A DNA stretch of 12,774 nucleotides. It comes from Acidobacteria bacterium 37-71-11. Its GTDB lineage: Bacteria > Acidobacteriota > Thermoanaerobaculia > Thermoanaerobaculales > Thermoanaerobaculaceae. Every line of letters begins with the position of its first letter. The stretch's first letter is position 1. Position numbers and translations under genes: made by a program. Below the pieces are notes generated by a model. It had not been told where the DNA came from and searched no databases. It saw only the letters and a program-made list of their open reading frames with translations. Positions 4,976-12,680 of this stretch are shown here, piece by piece. The stretch lies in NCBI GenBank assembly GCA_002279285.1, contig NCBR01000043.1, positions 1 to 12,774 on the forward strand, given 5' to 3'.

Positions 4976-7768
4976 ATGATGCGTGCTGTTCTCAAAGGAG
5001 CGTTGTTTACACTACTGCTGCTCGCGCTGGCGGTGCCCGTTGCCGCCCAGTCGGACACATCGGGCAGCATCCGGGGCACGGTCAAGGACGCGAGCGGGGG
5101 CGTGCTCCCCGGTGCGACGGCGACCGTGACCTCCGACGTCCTCGTCGCCGGCACGGCGACGACCGTCAGCGACGAGCGCGGCGTGTACCGCTTCCCGTCG
5201 CTTCCCCCGGGGCTGTACCAGCTCGAGGTCGGTCTTTCAGGCTTCGCCACGCAGAGCGCGAAGAACATCCGCGTCAACCTGGCGAAGGCGCTGGTAATCG
5301 ACATCACGCTGCCGCAGGCGAGCGTAGCCGAAGAGGTCTCCGTCACCGGCGTGGCCCCGCTGGTCAGCGTCGCAAGCAACTCGGTTTCCACCAGCTTCGA
5401 CTCGCAGTTCCTGAATAACCAGCCGCTGCCGCGCGACTACTACTCCCTGCTCGCCGCGGCCCCCGGCGTGACGATCGACCCCACCTCGTCCACCGGCGAC
5501 GCCATGATGGCGTACGGCGGCACGAGCTCGACGCAGAACGCCTACACCCTCGACGGCGTCAACATCGCCGACCCGGCCGGCGGCGACTACTGGTTGCTCC
5601 CGAGTATCGCGTGGATGCAGGAGATCCAGATCGGCGGCCTGGGCGCCAACGCCGAGTACGGCGGCTACACCGGCGGCATGATCAACGGCGTCACCAAGTC
5701 TGGCGGCAACCAGTTCCACGGCTCGTTGGAGGCCTACTACCAGCCAGACTCATGGGTGGCCAACAACACCCCGGCCGACCTTGGGCCTCAGGCTCCGTCC
5801 AAGTTCCACGACTACACGCTCAGCCTCGGCGGCCCGGTGGTGAAGGACAAGCTCTGGTACTTCGTCTCCGGCGAGGACTGGGAGCGGGACACCGCGAACG
5901 TGGGCGCGGCGATCTCGTCCGACCGCAAGGTCCCACGCTACCTCGGCAAGCTCACCTGGCAGGCCGGTGTGGACAACCGCCTCCAGTTGATGCTCGAGCA
6001 CGACGGCCTGGTCCAGGACCACCGCGGGGTCAGCGGCAGCGTCCTGCCGGAGGCTTCGTACCGGGAGGAGTCGCCGAACTACACCTTCGCTTCGAGCTGG
6101 GAGTCGCTGCTCAACGCCTCGAACTTCGTCACCGTCAAGCTCACCGGGTTCGACGGCCGGCTCGACGAGCTGCCGTACAACGGCACCGACGTCTCGCAGC
6201 GCTACGACCAGAACACCGGGATCTCGTGGCAGAACCTCGACAACACCCTGCTCTCGCACCGCCACCAGGTCACGCTCGACGCGTCGTGGAGCCTGTTCAA
6301 GGACGGGTTGTTCACCCCCAACGACTCGCACACGTTCAAGTTCGGCGGCAGCTACGAAAGCGCGTCCGTGGCCTATAACTCCACGCCTAACGGCGGCGCC
6401 ACCCTGTACGACGACTCCTCAGCCTGCCCCGGCGAGGGGGATGCCCAGTTCGCGTACTACATGGCGCACCCCGAGTGCGGCCTGAACGAGTACGCGTACA
6501 GGGAGACCGGCTACGGCGAGTACCACGAGTGGCTGCAGACCACGTCGATCGACCTGTACGCGCAGGACTCGATGCGGCTCAACCGGTGGACCCTCAACTA
6601 CGGTGTGCGGTACGGCAACTACAAGGGCGGCTTCCAGCGCGGCACCGGCAACACCGACGTCTACAGCGTGAGCTTCGCGGACCCGCGCATCGGGTTCGTT
6701 TGGGACGTCTTCGGGGACTCCAAGACCGCCCTCAAGGTCCACTGGGGCCGCTACCACCAGAAGATGATGGGGTACATCTACGACCGCGAGGTCTCGGGGC
6801 ACATCGCGCCGCCCGTCATCGACTGCTACTGGGATTCCGCCACCGGCAAGTACGACCTCGACTCCAACGGCGAGCCGGGGTGCGAGACGTGGTCGGTCCC
6901 GGATGCCGCCACGATGGGCAAGTACGCCCAGCAGTACGTGGACGAGGCGCTGATCACCGTCGAGCAACAGATCGGCAAGGACATGGTGCTCGGTCTCGAC
7001 CTGATCGACCGCCGGTTCCGCGACATCATGGCGATGATCAACACGAACGAGGACTACACGTTGAAGACCGCCACCAACAACCCGTTGACGGGCGGGACGC
7101 TGCCGATCTGGGTCCTCAACTCCCCGCAGAACTACGTCCTCACCACCGACAACGGCGCCTACCGCAACTACCAGTCCGTCGTCATGCGCTTCGAGAAGCG
7201 CCACTCCAACGGCTGGTATCTCTCCAGCTCGCTCGTCTGGACCGACCTCAAGGGGAACCAGTACACGAACGACGGGTACATCAGCGAGTTCAAGGACCGC
7301 AACGGGCTCACCAACGCCGACGGCCGGATCGACCTGTCGTACAACGAGTGGGACTTCAAGCTCAACGCCGCGGTGGACCTGCCGCTCAACTTCCAGTTCA
7401 GCGGCCAGTACAACTACCTCTCGGGCATGTACTGGACGCCGTACGTGCGCGTGACCCGCGGGCTCGACTACAACTCGACCTCCGGCAGGAACATCGACCT
7501 CGTGCCGCGCGGCACCAACCAGTTCCCCTCCCGCCACCTCCTGAACGTCCGGCTGGCGTGGAGCCCCAGGCTGGCCAAAGCCGTCCGCCTGACGGTCTCC
7601 GGCGAGGTGTTCAACGTCCTGAACAACAACACCATGGTCGACACCTACAACCGCTACGGAAGCTACAACGCGAACTCGAATACCTGGTCGAAGCTGAGCA
7701 GCTACGGGACCCCGTACACGATCGAGAACCCACGCCAGGTCCGTTTGGGCGTGCGACTGGATTTCTGA
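4976..7768 (+). CDS. Oar-like TonB-dependent outer-membrane receptor
   Basis: A 930-residue outer-membrane importer. Residues 1-25 are a signal peptide (LLLLALAVPVAA core). Residues 29-112 are a carboxypeptidase-regulatory-like beta-sandwich (SGSIRGTVKDASGGVLPGA). Residues about 120-250 are the plug, with LDGVNIADP (192-200) and NGVTKSGGNQFHGS (237-250). The rest is a beta-barrel ending in a C-terminal Phe (RLGVRLDF), as expected for BAM-dependent insertion. Such receptors import oligomers too large for porins using TonB energy. The mature protein has only four cysteines, in two close pairs (484/501 and 617/636), each in a probable extracellular loop; the second pair brackets a DxDxNG acidic stretch. 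The start is ATG 4976 (or 4979) after GGGAGGA at 4964-4970; 4898 is an open-frame extension without a ribosome site. The exported enzymes encoded just downstream suggest it takes up their products or substrate, which is unknown. Confidence 0.92.
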   Translation: MMRAVLKGALFTLLLLALAVPVAAQSDTSGSIRGTVKDASGGVLPGATATVTSDVLVAGTATTVSDERGVYRFPSLPPGLYQLEVGLSGFATQSAKNIRVNLAKALVIDITLPQASVAEEVSVTGVAPLVSVASNSVSTSFDSQFLNNQPLPRDYYSLLAAAPGVTIDPTSSTGDAMMAYGGTSSTQNAYTLDGVNIADPAGGDYWLLPSIAWMQEIQIGGLGANAEYGGYTGGMINGVTKSGGNQFHGSLEAYYQPDSWVANNTPADLGPQAPSKFHDYTLSLGGPVVKDKLWYFVSGEDWERDTANVGAAISSDRKVPRYLGKLTWQAGVDNRLQLMLEHDGLVQDHRGVSGSVLPEASYREESPNYTFASSWESLLNASNFVTVKLTGFDGRLDELPYNGTDVSQRYDQNTGISWQNLDNTLLSHRHQVTLDASWSLFKDGLFTPNDSHTFKFGGSYESASVAYNSTPNGGATLYDDSSACPGEGDAQFAYYMAHPECGLNEYAYRETGYGEYHEWLQTTSIDLYAQDSMRLNRWTLNYGVRYGNYKGGFQRGTGNTDVYSVSFADPRIGFVWDVFGDSKTALKVHWGRYHQKMMGYIYDREVSGHIAPPVIDCYWDSATGKYDLDSNGEPGCETWSVPDAATMGKYAQQYVDEALITVEQQIGKDMVLGLDLIDRRFRDIMAMINTNEDYTLKTATNNPLTGGTLPIWVLNSPQNYVLTTDNGAYRNYQSVVMRFEKRHSNGWYLSSSLVWTDLKGNQYTNDGYISEFKDRNGLTNADGRIDLSYNEWDFKLNAAVDLPLNFQFSGQYNYLSGMYWTPYVRVTRGLDYNSTSGRNIDLVPRGTNQFPSRHLLNVRLAWSPRLAKAVRLTVSGEVFNVLNNNTMVDTYNRYGSYNANSNTWSKLSSYGTPYTIENPRQVRLGVRLDF

Positions 7769-7792
7769 CGCACTCGCTTCCATCTTGCGCAA

Positions 7793-7814
7793 GGGGCGGC
7801 CGCGAGGCCGCCCC
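7793..7814 (+). terminator. Perfect 9-bp intercistronic hairpin with GCGA tetraloop
   Basis: GGGGCGGCC (7793-7801) pairs perfectly with GGCCGCCCC (7806-7814) around a GCGA (GNRA-type) loop. It starts 24 bases after the receptor stop codon. The bases that follow (ACTCTTC) are not a T-tract, and the next gene starts 27 bp later with a good ribosome site. A partial terminator or a 3'-end stabiliser that sets receptor and downstream enzyme levels apart is more likely than a full stop. Confidence 0.5.
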
Positions 7815-7840
7815 ACTCTTCAAAGCTGGAGGAACCTCAC

Positions 7841-9193
7841 ATGCGCGCCACAAACCGTAGCCGTCTGCATTGCCTCCGGGCGTTGGTCGTGGTCGCGGCC
7901 GCGCTGCCGTTGTGGGCCGGGATCGCTCTCGGCCAGGCTCAGGCGCCGCCCAAGCTCACGTTCGACCAGAGCAACTCGGTGTACAACCGGCGGATCCACC
8001 CGCCACAGCCACCGGAGAGCGTGAACTGGGAGGAGCGGGTCACGAAGCTACTCCGCGAGGAGCCGGGGGACATCGTCATCACCGGGGTCGGGGACATGAT
8101 CTTCAACCAGCAGATCTCGAACCTCCCCGAACCGGACCACCGGCAGCTCTTCCGGATCATGCAGGAGGCGGACATCGCGTACGGCAACCTCGAGTTCTCG
8201 CTGAACGCCCACCCGGAGCTGCAGCGGCCGTTCTACAACTTCCGGGCGGACCCCGAGTTCGTCTGGGAGGTCGCGGCGATCGGCATCAACCTGGTGAGCT
8301 TGGCGAACAACCACGCCCTCGACTTCGGGCCCGAGGGCTTGAGGGATTGTCTGAGGGCCCTCGACCACGCCCAGATCACCCACGCCGGCGCCGGGCTCAC
8401 GCTGGCCGCAGCGCACGAGCCCGGCACGATGGGCGTGCAGAGCCAGAAGACGAGTTTCGGCCTGCTCTCGTACATGCGCTACTGGACCTCCAAGTACCGC
8501 TGCACGGACCCCGGCGGGCCGTGCCTCGCCACGATCAATCCGGCCGCGATCCTGATCGTCCGGAACGGCAAGGTCGAGCCGGTCGAGGGGCCCGTCGAGG
8601 CCGACATCGAGGCGATGGAGGACGACGTCGTCCTGGGCAAGCGCCACAGCGACATCCTCATGGTCGCCCTCCACAACCACGACGTCAGCCACCACCGCGC
8701 GTACGGCATCCAGGACCACACGCCGGCCAACGACGAGATCATGTTCCACCGGGCGATCGATGCCGGCGCCGACATGGTCCTGGGTAGCGGGCCGCACGTC
8801 CTGCGCGGCATCGAGATCTACAAGGGGAAGCCGATCTTCTACAGCCTCTCCAACTTCATCTACCAGTACCGGACGCCCGACAAGATCCCGGTCGACCTCA
8901 TCCACCAGCGCGACGGCGAGGTCGCGCGCCCGACCAACGTGTCGGTGTGGGACCGGCGCGATCCGGTCCAGATCTTCGAGGGCGTCATGCTGCGGATGAC
9001 CGTCAACAACGAGAAGCTCAAGCGGATCGAGCTGATCCCGTTCACGATCGACGACGAGGGGCCGCTCTACGGCGTGCCGCGCCTCGCGAGCGCCGCGAGG
9101 TGCACGAAGATCATCGAGGAGCTGCAAACGCTGTCGAAGCCATACGGCACCACGATCGTGGACAAGGGTTGGTACGCCGAGGTGAAGCTGTAG
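7841..9193 (+). CDS. Secreted CapA-family (PGA_cap, metallophosphatase-fold) protein
   Basis: A 450-residue exported protein. Residues 1-31 are a signal peptide (basic start, hydrophobic 14-30). Residues about 77-345 match the CapA/PGA_cap fold, a calcineurin-like metallophosphoesterase relative: TGVGDMIFN (81-89, Asp85), GNLEFSL (115-121), LANNHALDFG (154-163), LHNHDVSHH (277-285), GSGPHVLRGIEIYKGKP (315-331) and FYSLSNFIYQ (333-342). CapA/PgsA proteins take part in poly-gamma-glutamate export or release, but no capB, capC or capE partner is present, so capsule synthesis is unlikely here. The usual HWG-E segment is replaced by HNHD, marking a divergent subgroup. Residues 345-450 are a C-terminal extension without a recognised domain. 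The start is ATG 7841 with GGAGG at 7828-7832. It is probably cotranscribed with the receptor and the peptidase 55 bp downstream. A hydrolase acting on a polyamide or a phosphoester is possible; the reaction is unknown. Confidence 0.82.
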   Translation: MRATNRSRLHCLRALVVVAAALPLWAGIALGQAQAPPKLTFDQSNSVYNRRIHPPQPPESVNWEERVTKLLREEPGDIVITGVGDMIFNQQISNLPEPDHRQLFRIMQEADIAYGNLEFSLNAHPELQRPFYNFRADPEFVWEVAAIGINLVSLANNHALDFGPEGLRDCLRALDHAQITHAGAGLTLAAAHEPGTMGVQSQKTSFGLLSYMRYWTSKYRCTDPGGPCLATINPAAILIVRNGKVEPVEGPVEADIEAMEDDVVLGKRHSDILMVALHNHDVSHHRAYGIQDHTPANDEIMFHRAIDAGADMVLGSGPHVLRGIEIYKGKPIFYSLSNFIYQYRTPDKIPVDLIHQRDGEVARPTNVSVWDRRDPVQIFEGVMLRMTVNNEKLKRIELIPFTIDDEGPLYGVPRLASAARCTKIIEELQTLSKPYGTTIVDKGWYAEVKL

Positions 9194-9248
9194 GGACAGG
9201 CGGCACGTCGCGGGTCGTGGCGTGCGCCCGGCAACGGAGGAGAGACGA

Positions 9249-11411
9249 ATGCTCGAGAGGAAGGCCAACAGCATCGCTCTGGCTGGCATCGCGATTCTGG
9301 GCGCGCTGGCCGCCGGTGTGCCCACCCGCGTTTGGGCGCAAGCAAGGCCCGAGCTCGGCGGGGGTCCGACTCCGCCGGTCGCAGTGCGGGTGCCGAAGGT
9401 CCTCGAATTCAACGGCAGCCGGCGCACCGACGACTACGACTGGATGCGGGATAAGAGCGACCCCCGGCTCAAGGCCTACCTCGAGGCCGAGAACGCGTAC
9501 GCTGCCGCGTTCATGAAGCCGACCGAGGCGCTGCAGGCGAAGATCTTCGCGGAGATCTCGGGCCGCCTCGCGCCCGACGAGCGCACGCTGCCCTTCGAGG
9601 AGAACGGCTACCTCTACTTCACGCGCTTCGAGAAGGGGAAGGAGTACCCCCTGTACTGCCGCCGGAGGGCCGCCGCCGGCGCGGCCGACGAGGTGATGCT
9701 CGACGTCAACGCGCTCGCAGCGGGACACGCGATCTACAAGACGGGCCAGCCGGTCGTCAGCCCCGACAACGGGCTGCTGGCATTCGCCGCCGACACCTCC
9801 GGCGACCGCCGGCACGCGATCCGCTTCAAGGACCTCGTCACCGGCCACCTGCTCGCCGACGTCCTCCCCGGCACGTCCGGGGAGGTGGTGTGGGCGGCCG
9901 ACAGCCGGAGCATCCTCTACACGACGCCGGACGCCTCCGTTCGCACCTATCGCGTCGTGCGGCACATCATCGGCCGGCCGGTCGAGAACGACGCGGTCCT
10001 CTTCCAGGAGGACGACCCGATGTTCGAGGTTGCGCTCTCCCTCTCGAAGTCGCGTGCCTATGCACTCGTCGAGACCTCGAGCGAGACCACCTCGGAGTAC
10101 CGGATCCTGGACCTTGCCGACCCCAACGCGAAGCTCGCGATCTTCCAGGCGAGGACCCCGGGCCTGCGCTACTGGGTCCAGCACGGCGGGGGGACGTTCT
10201 ACATCCGCACCAACCTCGGCGCCCCCGATTTCAGGATGATGCGGGCGGAACCCGGAAAGACGGGCGTGCGCGACTGGAAGCCCCTCGTGCCGCCCGAGCC
10301 GGGAGTCCTCCTCGAGGAGTTCGACGTCTTCAAGGGCTTCGCCGTCCTGCAGGAACGCGTCAAGGGGCTGGCGCGGATGCGAATCCTGCCCCTCGCCGGT
10401 GGCCGGGGGCACGTCGTGGAGTTCCCCGACGCCGCGTACGACGCCGTGCTCGAAAGCACGCCGGAGTACGCGAGCCGCGCGTTCCGCGTCCGCTACTCCT
10501 CGCCGGTCGTGCCGACCACCCTCTACGACGTGGACCTCGCGTCGGGCACCAAGAAGGTGCTCAAGCGCGACGAAGTCCTCGGTGGATTCGAACCGTCGCG
10601 CTACGTCGTCCGCCGCCTCGAGGCGCCCGCCCCGGACGGCAAGCTCGTCCCGATCAGCCTGGTGATGCGCCGCGACCTCCGCCGCGACGGCACGAACCCG
10701 CTCCTGCTGTGCGCCTACGGCGCCTACGGCAACAGCCGGGTGGTCCGGCCCGATTTCGCCCCCGAACGCCTTTCCCTCCTCGACCGCGGCTTCGTCGTCG
10801 CGATCGCCCACGTGCGGGGCGGCTCGGACCTCGGGCGCGCCTGGTACGACGACGGGAAGCTGCTTCACAAGAGGAACACCTACTCCGACTTCATCGCCTG
10901 CGCCGAATACCTCGTCGCGCAGAAGTACACGAGCCCAGCCTACCTCTTCGCGAACGGCCTCTCGGCCGGCGGCATGCTGATGGCCGTCGTGGCCAACTGG
11001 CGCCCGGATCTCTTCAAGGGGATCATCGCCGAGGTTCCGTGGACCGACGTCGTGAGCGACAGCCTCGATCCCTCGCTGCCGCTCGTCACCGTCGAGTACG
11101 AGGAGTGGGGGAATCCGAACCGCAAGGCCGAGTACGACTACATGCTGTCGTACTCGCCGTACGACAACGTGAAGGCGCAGGCGTACCCGGCGCTGCTGGT
11201 GACCGGCGCGTTCAACGACACGCAGGTCATGGTCTGGAACCCCGCGAAGTGGGTGGCGAAGCTGAGGGCGATGAAGACCGACGGCAACCCGCTCCTGCTG
11301 GTCACCAATATGGCGGCCGGCCACAGCGGCGCCTCCGGCCGGCTGGAGCGCTACAAGCTGACCGCCCTCAAGGACGCGTTCATGCTCCACCTGCTTGGGG
11401 TCTCCCGCTGA
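9249..11411 (+). CDS. Secreted oligopeptidase B-type S9A serine peptidase
   Basis: A 720-residue member of the prolyl oligopeptidase family, closest in motif to oligopeptidase B (PtrB). Residues 1-30 are a signal peptide ending VWA-QA. A short N-terminal segment (YDWMRDKSDPRLKAYLEAEN, 63-82) and a seven-blade propeller (about 90-455) precede the alpha/beta-hydrolase domain (about 456-720). The catalytic triad is Ser572 (NGLSAGG), Asp657 (FNDTQV) and His692 (AAGHSG). Glu616 and Glu618 in TVEYEEWGNP match the acidic pair that, in enterobacterial oligopeptidase B, selects Arg or Lys at P1, so cleavage after basic residues is expected. Textbook oligopeptidase B is cytoplasmic, so the signal peptide is notable. 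The start is ATG 9249 with GGAGGAGAG at 9236-9244; a GTG at 9222 precedes that site. It is the last gene of the apparent operon. The propeller limits substrates to short peptides, perhaps products trimmed before or after uptake. Confidence 0.9.
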   Translation: MLERKANSIALAGIAILGALAAGVPTRVWAQARPELGGGPTPPVAVRVPKVLEFNGSRRTDDYDWMRDKSDPRLKAYLEAENAYAAAFMKPTEALQAKIFAEISGRLAPDERTLPFEENGYLYFTRFEKGKEYPLYCRRRAAAGAADEVMLDVNALAAGHAIYKTGQPVVSPDNGLLAFAADTSGDRRHAIRFKDLVTGHLLADVLPGTSGEVVWAADSRSILYTTPDASVRTYRVVRHIIGRPVENDAVLFQEDDPMFEVALSLSKSRAYALVETSSETTSEYRILDLADPNAKLAIFQARTPGLRYWVQHGGGTFYIRTNLGAPDFRMMRAEPGKTGVRDWKPLVPPEPGVLLEEFDVFKGFAVLQERVKGLARMRILPLAGGRGHVVEFPDAAYDAVLESTPEYASRAFRVRYSSPVVPTTLYDVDLASGTKKVLKRDEVLGGFEPSRYVVRRLEAPAPDGKLVPISLVMRRDLRRDGTNPLLLCAYGAYGNSRVVRPDFAPERLSLLDRGFVVAIAHVRGGSDLGRAWYDDGKLLHKRNTYSDFIACAEYLVAQKYTSPAYLFANGLSAGGMLMAVVANWRPDLFKGIIAEVPWTDVVSDSLDPSLPLVTVEYEEWGNPNRKAEYDYMLSYSPYDNVKAQAYPALLVTGAFNDTQVMVWNPAKWVAKLRAMKTDGNPLLLVTNMAAGHSGASGRLERYKLTALKDAFMLHLLGVSR

Positions 11412-11425
11412 CGCGGGCGCAGCGC

Positions 11426-11455
11426 GCCCCGGGGCTCCTGCTCCAGAGCCGGGGC
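11426..11455 (+). terminator. Stem-loop after the peptidase gene, possible operon terminator
   Basis: GCCCC (11426-11430) and GGCTC (11433-11437) pair with GAGCC (11446-11450) and GGGGC (11451-11455), giving a 10-bp stem with a 2-nt bulge and an 8-nt loop. It starts 14 bases after the stop codon at the end of the receptor/CapA/peptidase operon. It lacks a T-tract, as do the other stems in this GC-rich window, so termination is inferred mainly from its position. Confidence 0.4.
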
Positions 11456-11682
11456 TAGGGCGCCGAGTCGACGCCCGACGTCCGGTCGTGGTGCCATCCT
11501 GCTTCCGGCGTCGGAACGCCTCCGATGTCGTCGGGTCGGCGCCGGGTGTCGTTGTGACGGAGCGCACGCAAGGTTCGCCCCGGCGCGCGCTGGCATGAAC
11601 AAAATGGTCGCCAGCTACGTCTAACCAGGTGACGGCTGGAAATTCGGTGAGCTCCAAGACCACGGCCGGAAAGGGGGGTGCC
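11456..11682. other. Intergenic stretch without recognisable gene
   Basis: Open frames here are not supported by a ribosome site, protein-like composition or a recognisable motif. A locally AT-richer patch (11597-11632) might hold a promoter for the small gene that follows, but no clear -35/-10 pair is seen. If that small gene is not real, the empty stretch extends from 11456 to 12091. Confidence 0.5.
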
Positions 11683-11997
11683 ATGGCGCCGGCAGGGCCG
11701 GAAATGCGGAGAATGCAGAGTGATAGCGCCGCGAGTGCAGGGATGACCGTTCCGATCATCCTCGACCACGGCGACGCGGCCATGGTGGCCGTGATCCACC
11801 TGAGGCGTACGCCGTACCTGGGCATGCGCTTCGAGCACGGCGGAACGGCGTGGGAGGTCACTCATGCCGAGGACCACGTCCGCGGGTGGGTCGCCGAGCC
11901 GCTACCCCGCCGGCAGGCCGCCCTCTTCGCGAAACCCAGCGCGAGGAACAGCCGTCGCGGTGATGGCCGAACTCGGGGCGCGTGCAATCGCGCCTGA
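11683..11997 (+). CDS. Small hypothetical protein, about 84-104 residues
   Basis: I do not recognise this protein. From ATG 11743 the reading is protein-like: MTVPIILDHGDAAMVAVIHL is followed by LGMRFEHGG, TAWEVTHAEDH and VRGWVAEPL. Third codon positions are strongly G/C up to about 11930, then become mixed, suggesting the last 20 residues are less constrained. Upstream of 11743 the composition looks less coding, but the better ribosome site (AAGGGGGG, 11671-11678) favours ATG 11683; 11743 is the alternative. The pattern resembles a compact beta-rich domain with Trp at both ends, perhaps a small ligand- or nucleic-acid-binding fold. It has no signal peptide and no operon partner. It could also be a chance open frame. 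Confidence 0.4.
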   Translation: MAPAGPEMRRMQSDSAASAGMTVPIILDHGDAAMVAVIHLRRTPYLGMRFEHGGTAWEVTHAEDHVRGWVAEPLPRRQAALFAKPSARNSRRGDGRTRGACNRA

Positions 11998-12091
11998 GCC
12001 AAGGTCGAAACCCAAGGGCGCGCAGTCGTTCGTGACCGCCGGCGCCCGGCCCCGGCGGCCGAAGCGCCGGTGGTAGAGCTCCGCCAGAGCG

Positions 12092-12604
12092 TCACCGCTT
12101 GGATCTGGACGTCCGCTTCGCGCCGGCTTTTGCCTTCAGCGCGGCGCGCAGCCGCGCGATCTGCGCGGCATGATTGTGGGCGTGCGCCGCGTAGATCGCG
12201 AGCCAGCGCTCCGGGCCGAACGGGCCGCCCTCGGTGTGCCACCCCTGGCGCGCCCACTCCTGGGCCGTCATCCTCTCCAGGACCTGCACGGTGGTTGCGC
12301 GCGCGGCGAGGAACGCCTCGAGCGCGGGCTCGATGTCCCGCTCGTTGTAGCGCAGCCGCGCGGCGAACGCCTCCTGGTCGTAGCCGTGAATCAACGGCCG
12401 TTCCTCCGCGACCAGGCGGCGCAGCCGGATCGCCGCCGTCATCTCGCTATCCGCGAGGTGGTGGACGATCTCGGCGGCAGTCCACTTGCCGCGGAACGGC
12501 CGCGCCGTGAGCTTGCCCGCAGGGAACGCCTCGAGCGCCTGCAGCACCTCGTCGCCGCCCGCCGCGTACTGCCGGATCAACTGCACACGTTCTTGCCTGG
12601 TCAT
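12092..12604 (-). CDS. DinB/YfiT-superfamily protein (DinB_2-like)
   Basis: A 170-residue soluble four-helix-bundle protein. The pattern GKWTAAEIVHHLADSEMTAA (39-58) is the characteristic first motif of the superfamily, and AHAHNHAAQI (140-149) the last. His48 or His49 with His141 and His145 would form the usual three-histidine metal site. Members include bacillithiol and mycothiol S-transferases and many proteins of unknown role; the substrate cannot be read from the sequence. The C-terminus is Lys/Arg-rich (KAKAGAKRTSRSKR), an unusual basic tail that may contact nucleic acid or be disordered. The start is ATG 12604, with GGAGG (reading the minus strand) six bases before it; a longer frame to 12730 runs through an intergenic hairpin and is not preferred. 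It points away from the upstream operon and seems unrelated to it. Confidence 0.83.
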   Translation of the reverse strand: MTRQERVQLIRQYAAGGDEVLQALEAFPAGKLTARPFRGKWTAAEIVHHLADSEMTAAIRLRRLVAEERPLIHGYDQEAFAARLRYNERDIEPALEAFLAARATTVQVLERMTAQEWARQGWHTEGGPFGPERWLAIYAAHAHNHAAQIARLRAALKAKAGAKRTSRSKR

Positions 12605-12653
12605 CGCTCGCCTCCGTTCCACACCATAACCGCATCGGACCGGCGCCAGCTCC

Positions 12654-12679
12654 CGTGCGCCGCCCGGCGCCGGCGCACG
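12654..12679 (-). terminator. Perfect 9-bp stem-loop after the partial upstream gene
   Basis: CGTGCGCCG (12654-12662) pairs perfectly with CGGCGCACG (12671-12679) around an 8-nt loop. Read on the minus strand it lies one base after the stop codon of the partial gene at 12681 and 49 bases before the DinB-type start codon. There is no T-tract. It may be a terminator of the upstream gene or an intercistronic structure. Confidence 0.45.
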
Positions 12680-12680
12680 C

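Noticed and set aside
4021..5391. Minus-strand open frame of 456 codons across the second regulator and the receptor start
   Set aside because: It is antisense to two recognisable genes and their promoter, and its translation has no family features.
7841..9193. Poly-gamma-glutamate capsule biosynthesis operon
   Set aside because: Only the CapA-fold protein is present. No CapB-type ligase, CapC or CapE is in the window, and the neighbours are degradative or uptake genes.
7841..11411. Lasso-peptide export or isopeptidase cluster
   Set aside because: The TonB receptor plus S9 peptidase pairing is suggestive, but I found no precursor peptide, lasso cyclase, leader peptidase or FecI/FecR genes, and the peptidase motifs match oligopeptidase B better.
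9111..11861. Very long minus-strand open frame of 916 codons opposite the oligopeptidase gene
   Set aside because: It is the antisense shadow of a strongly supported S9A gene in GC-rich DNA. Its translation is low-complexity and rich in Arg, Val, Glu and His, with no ribosome site or motif.
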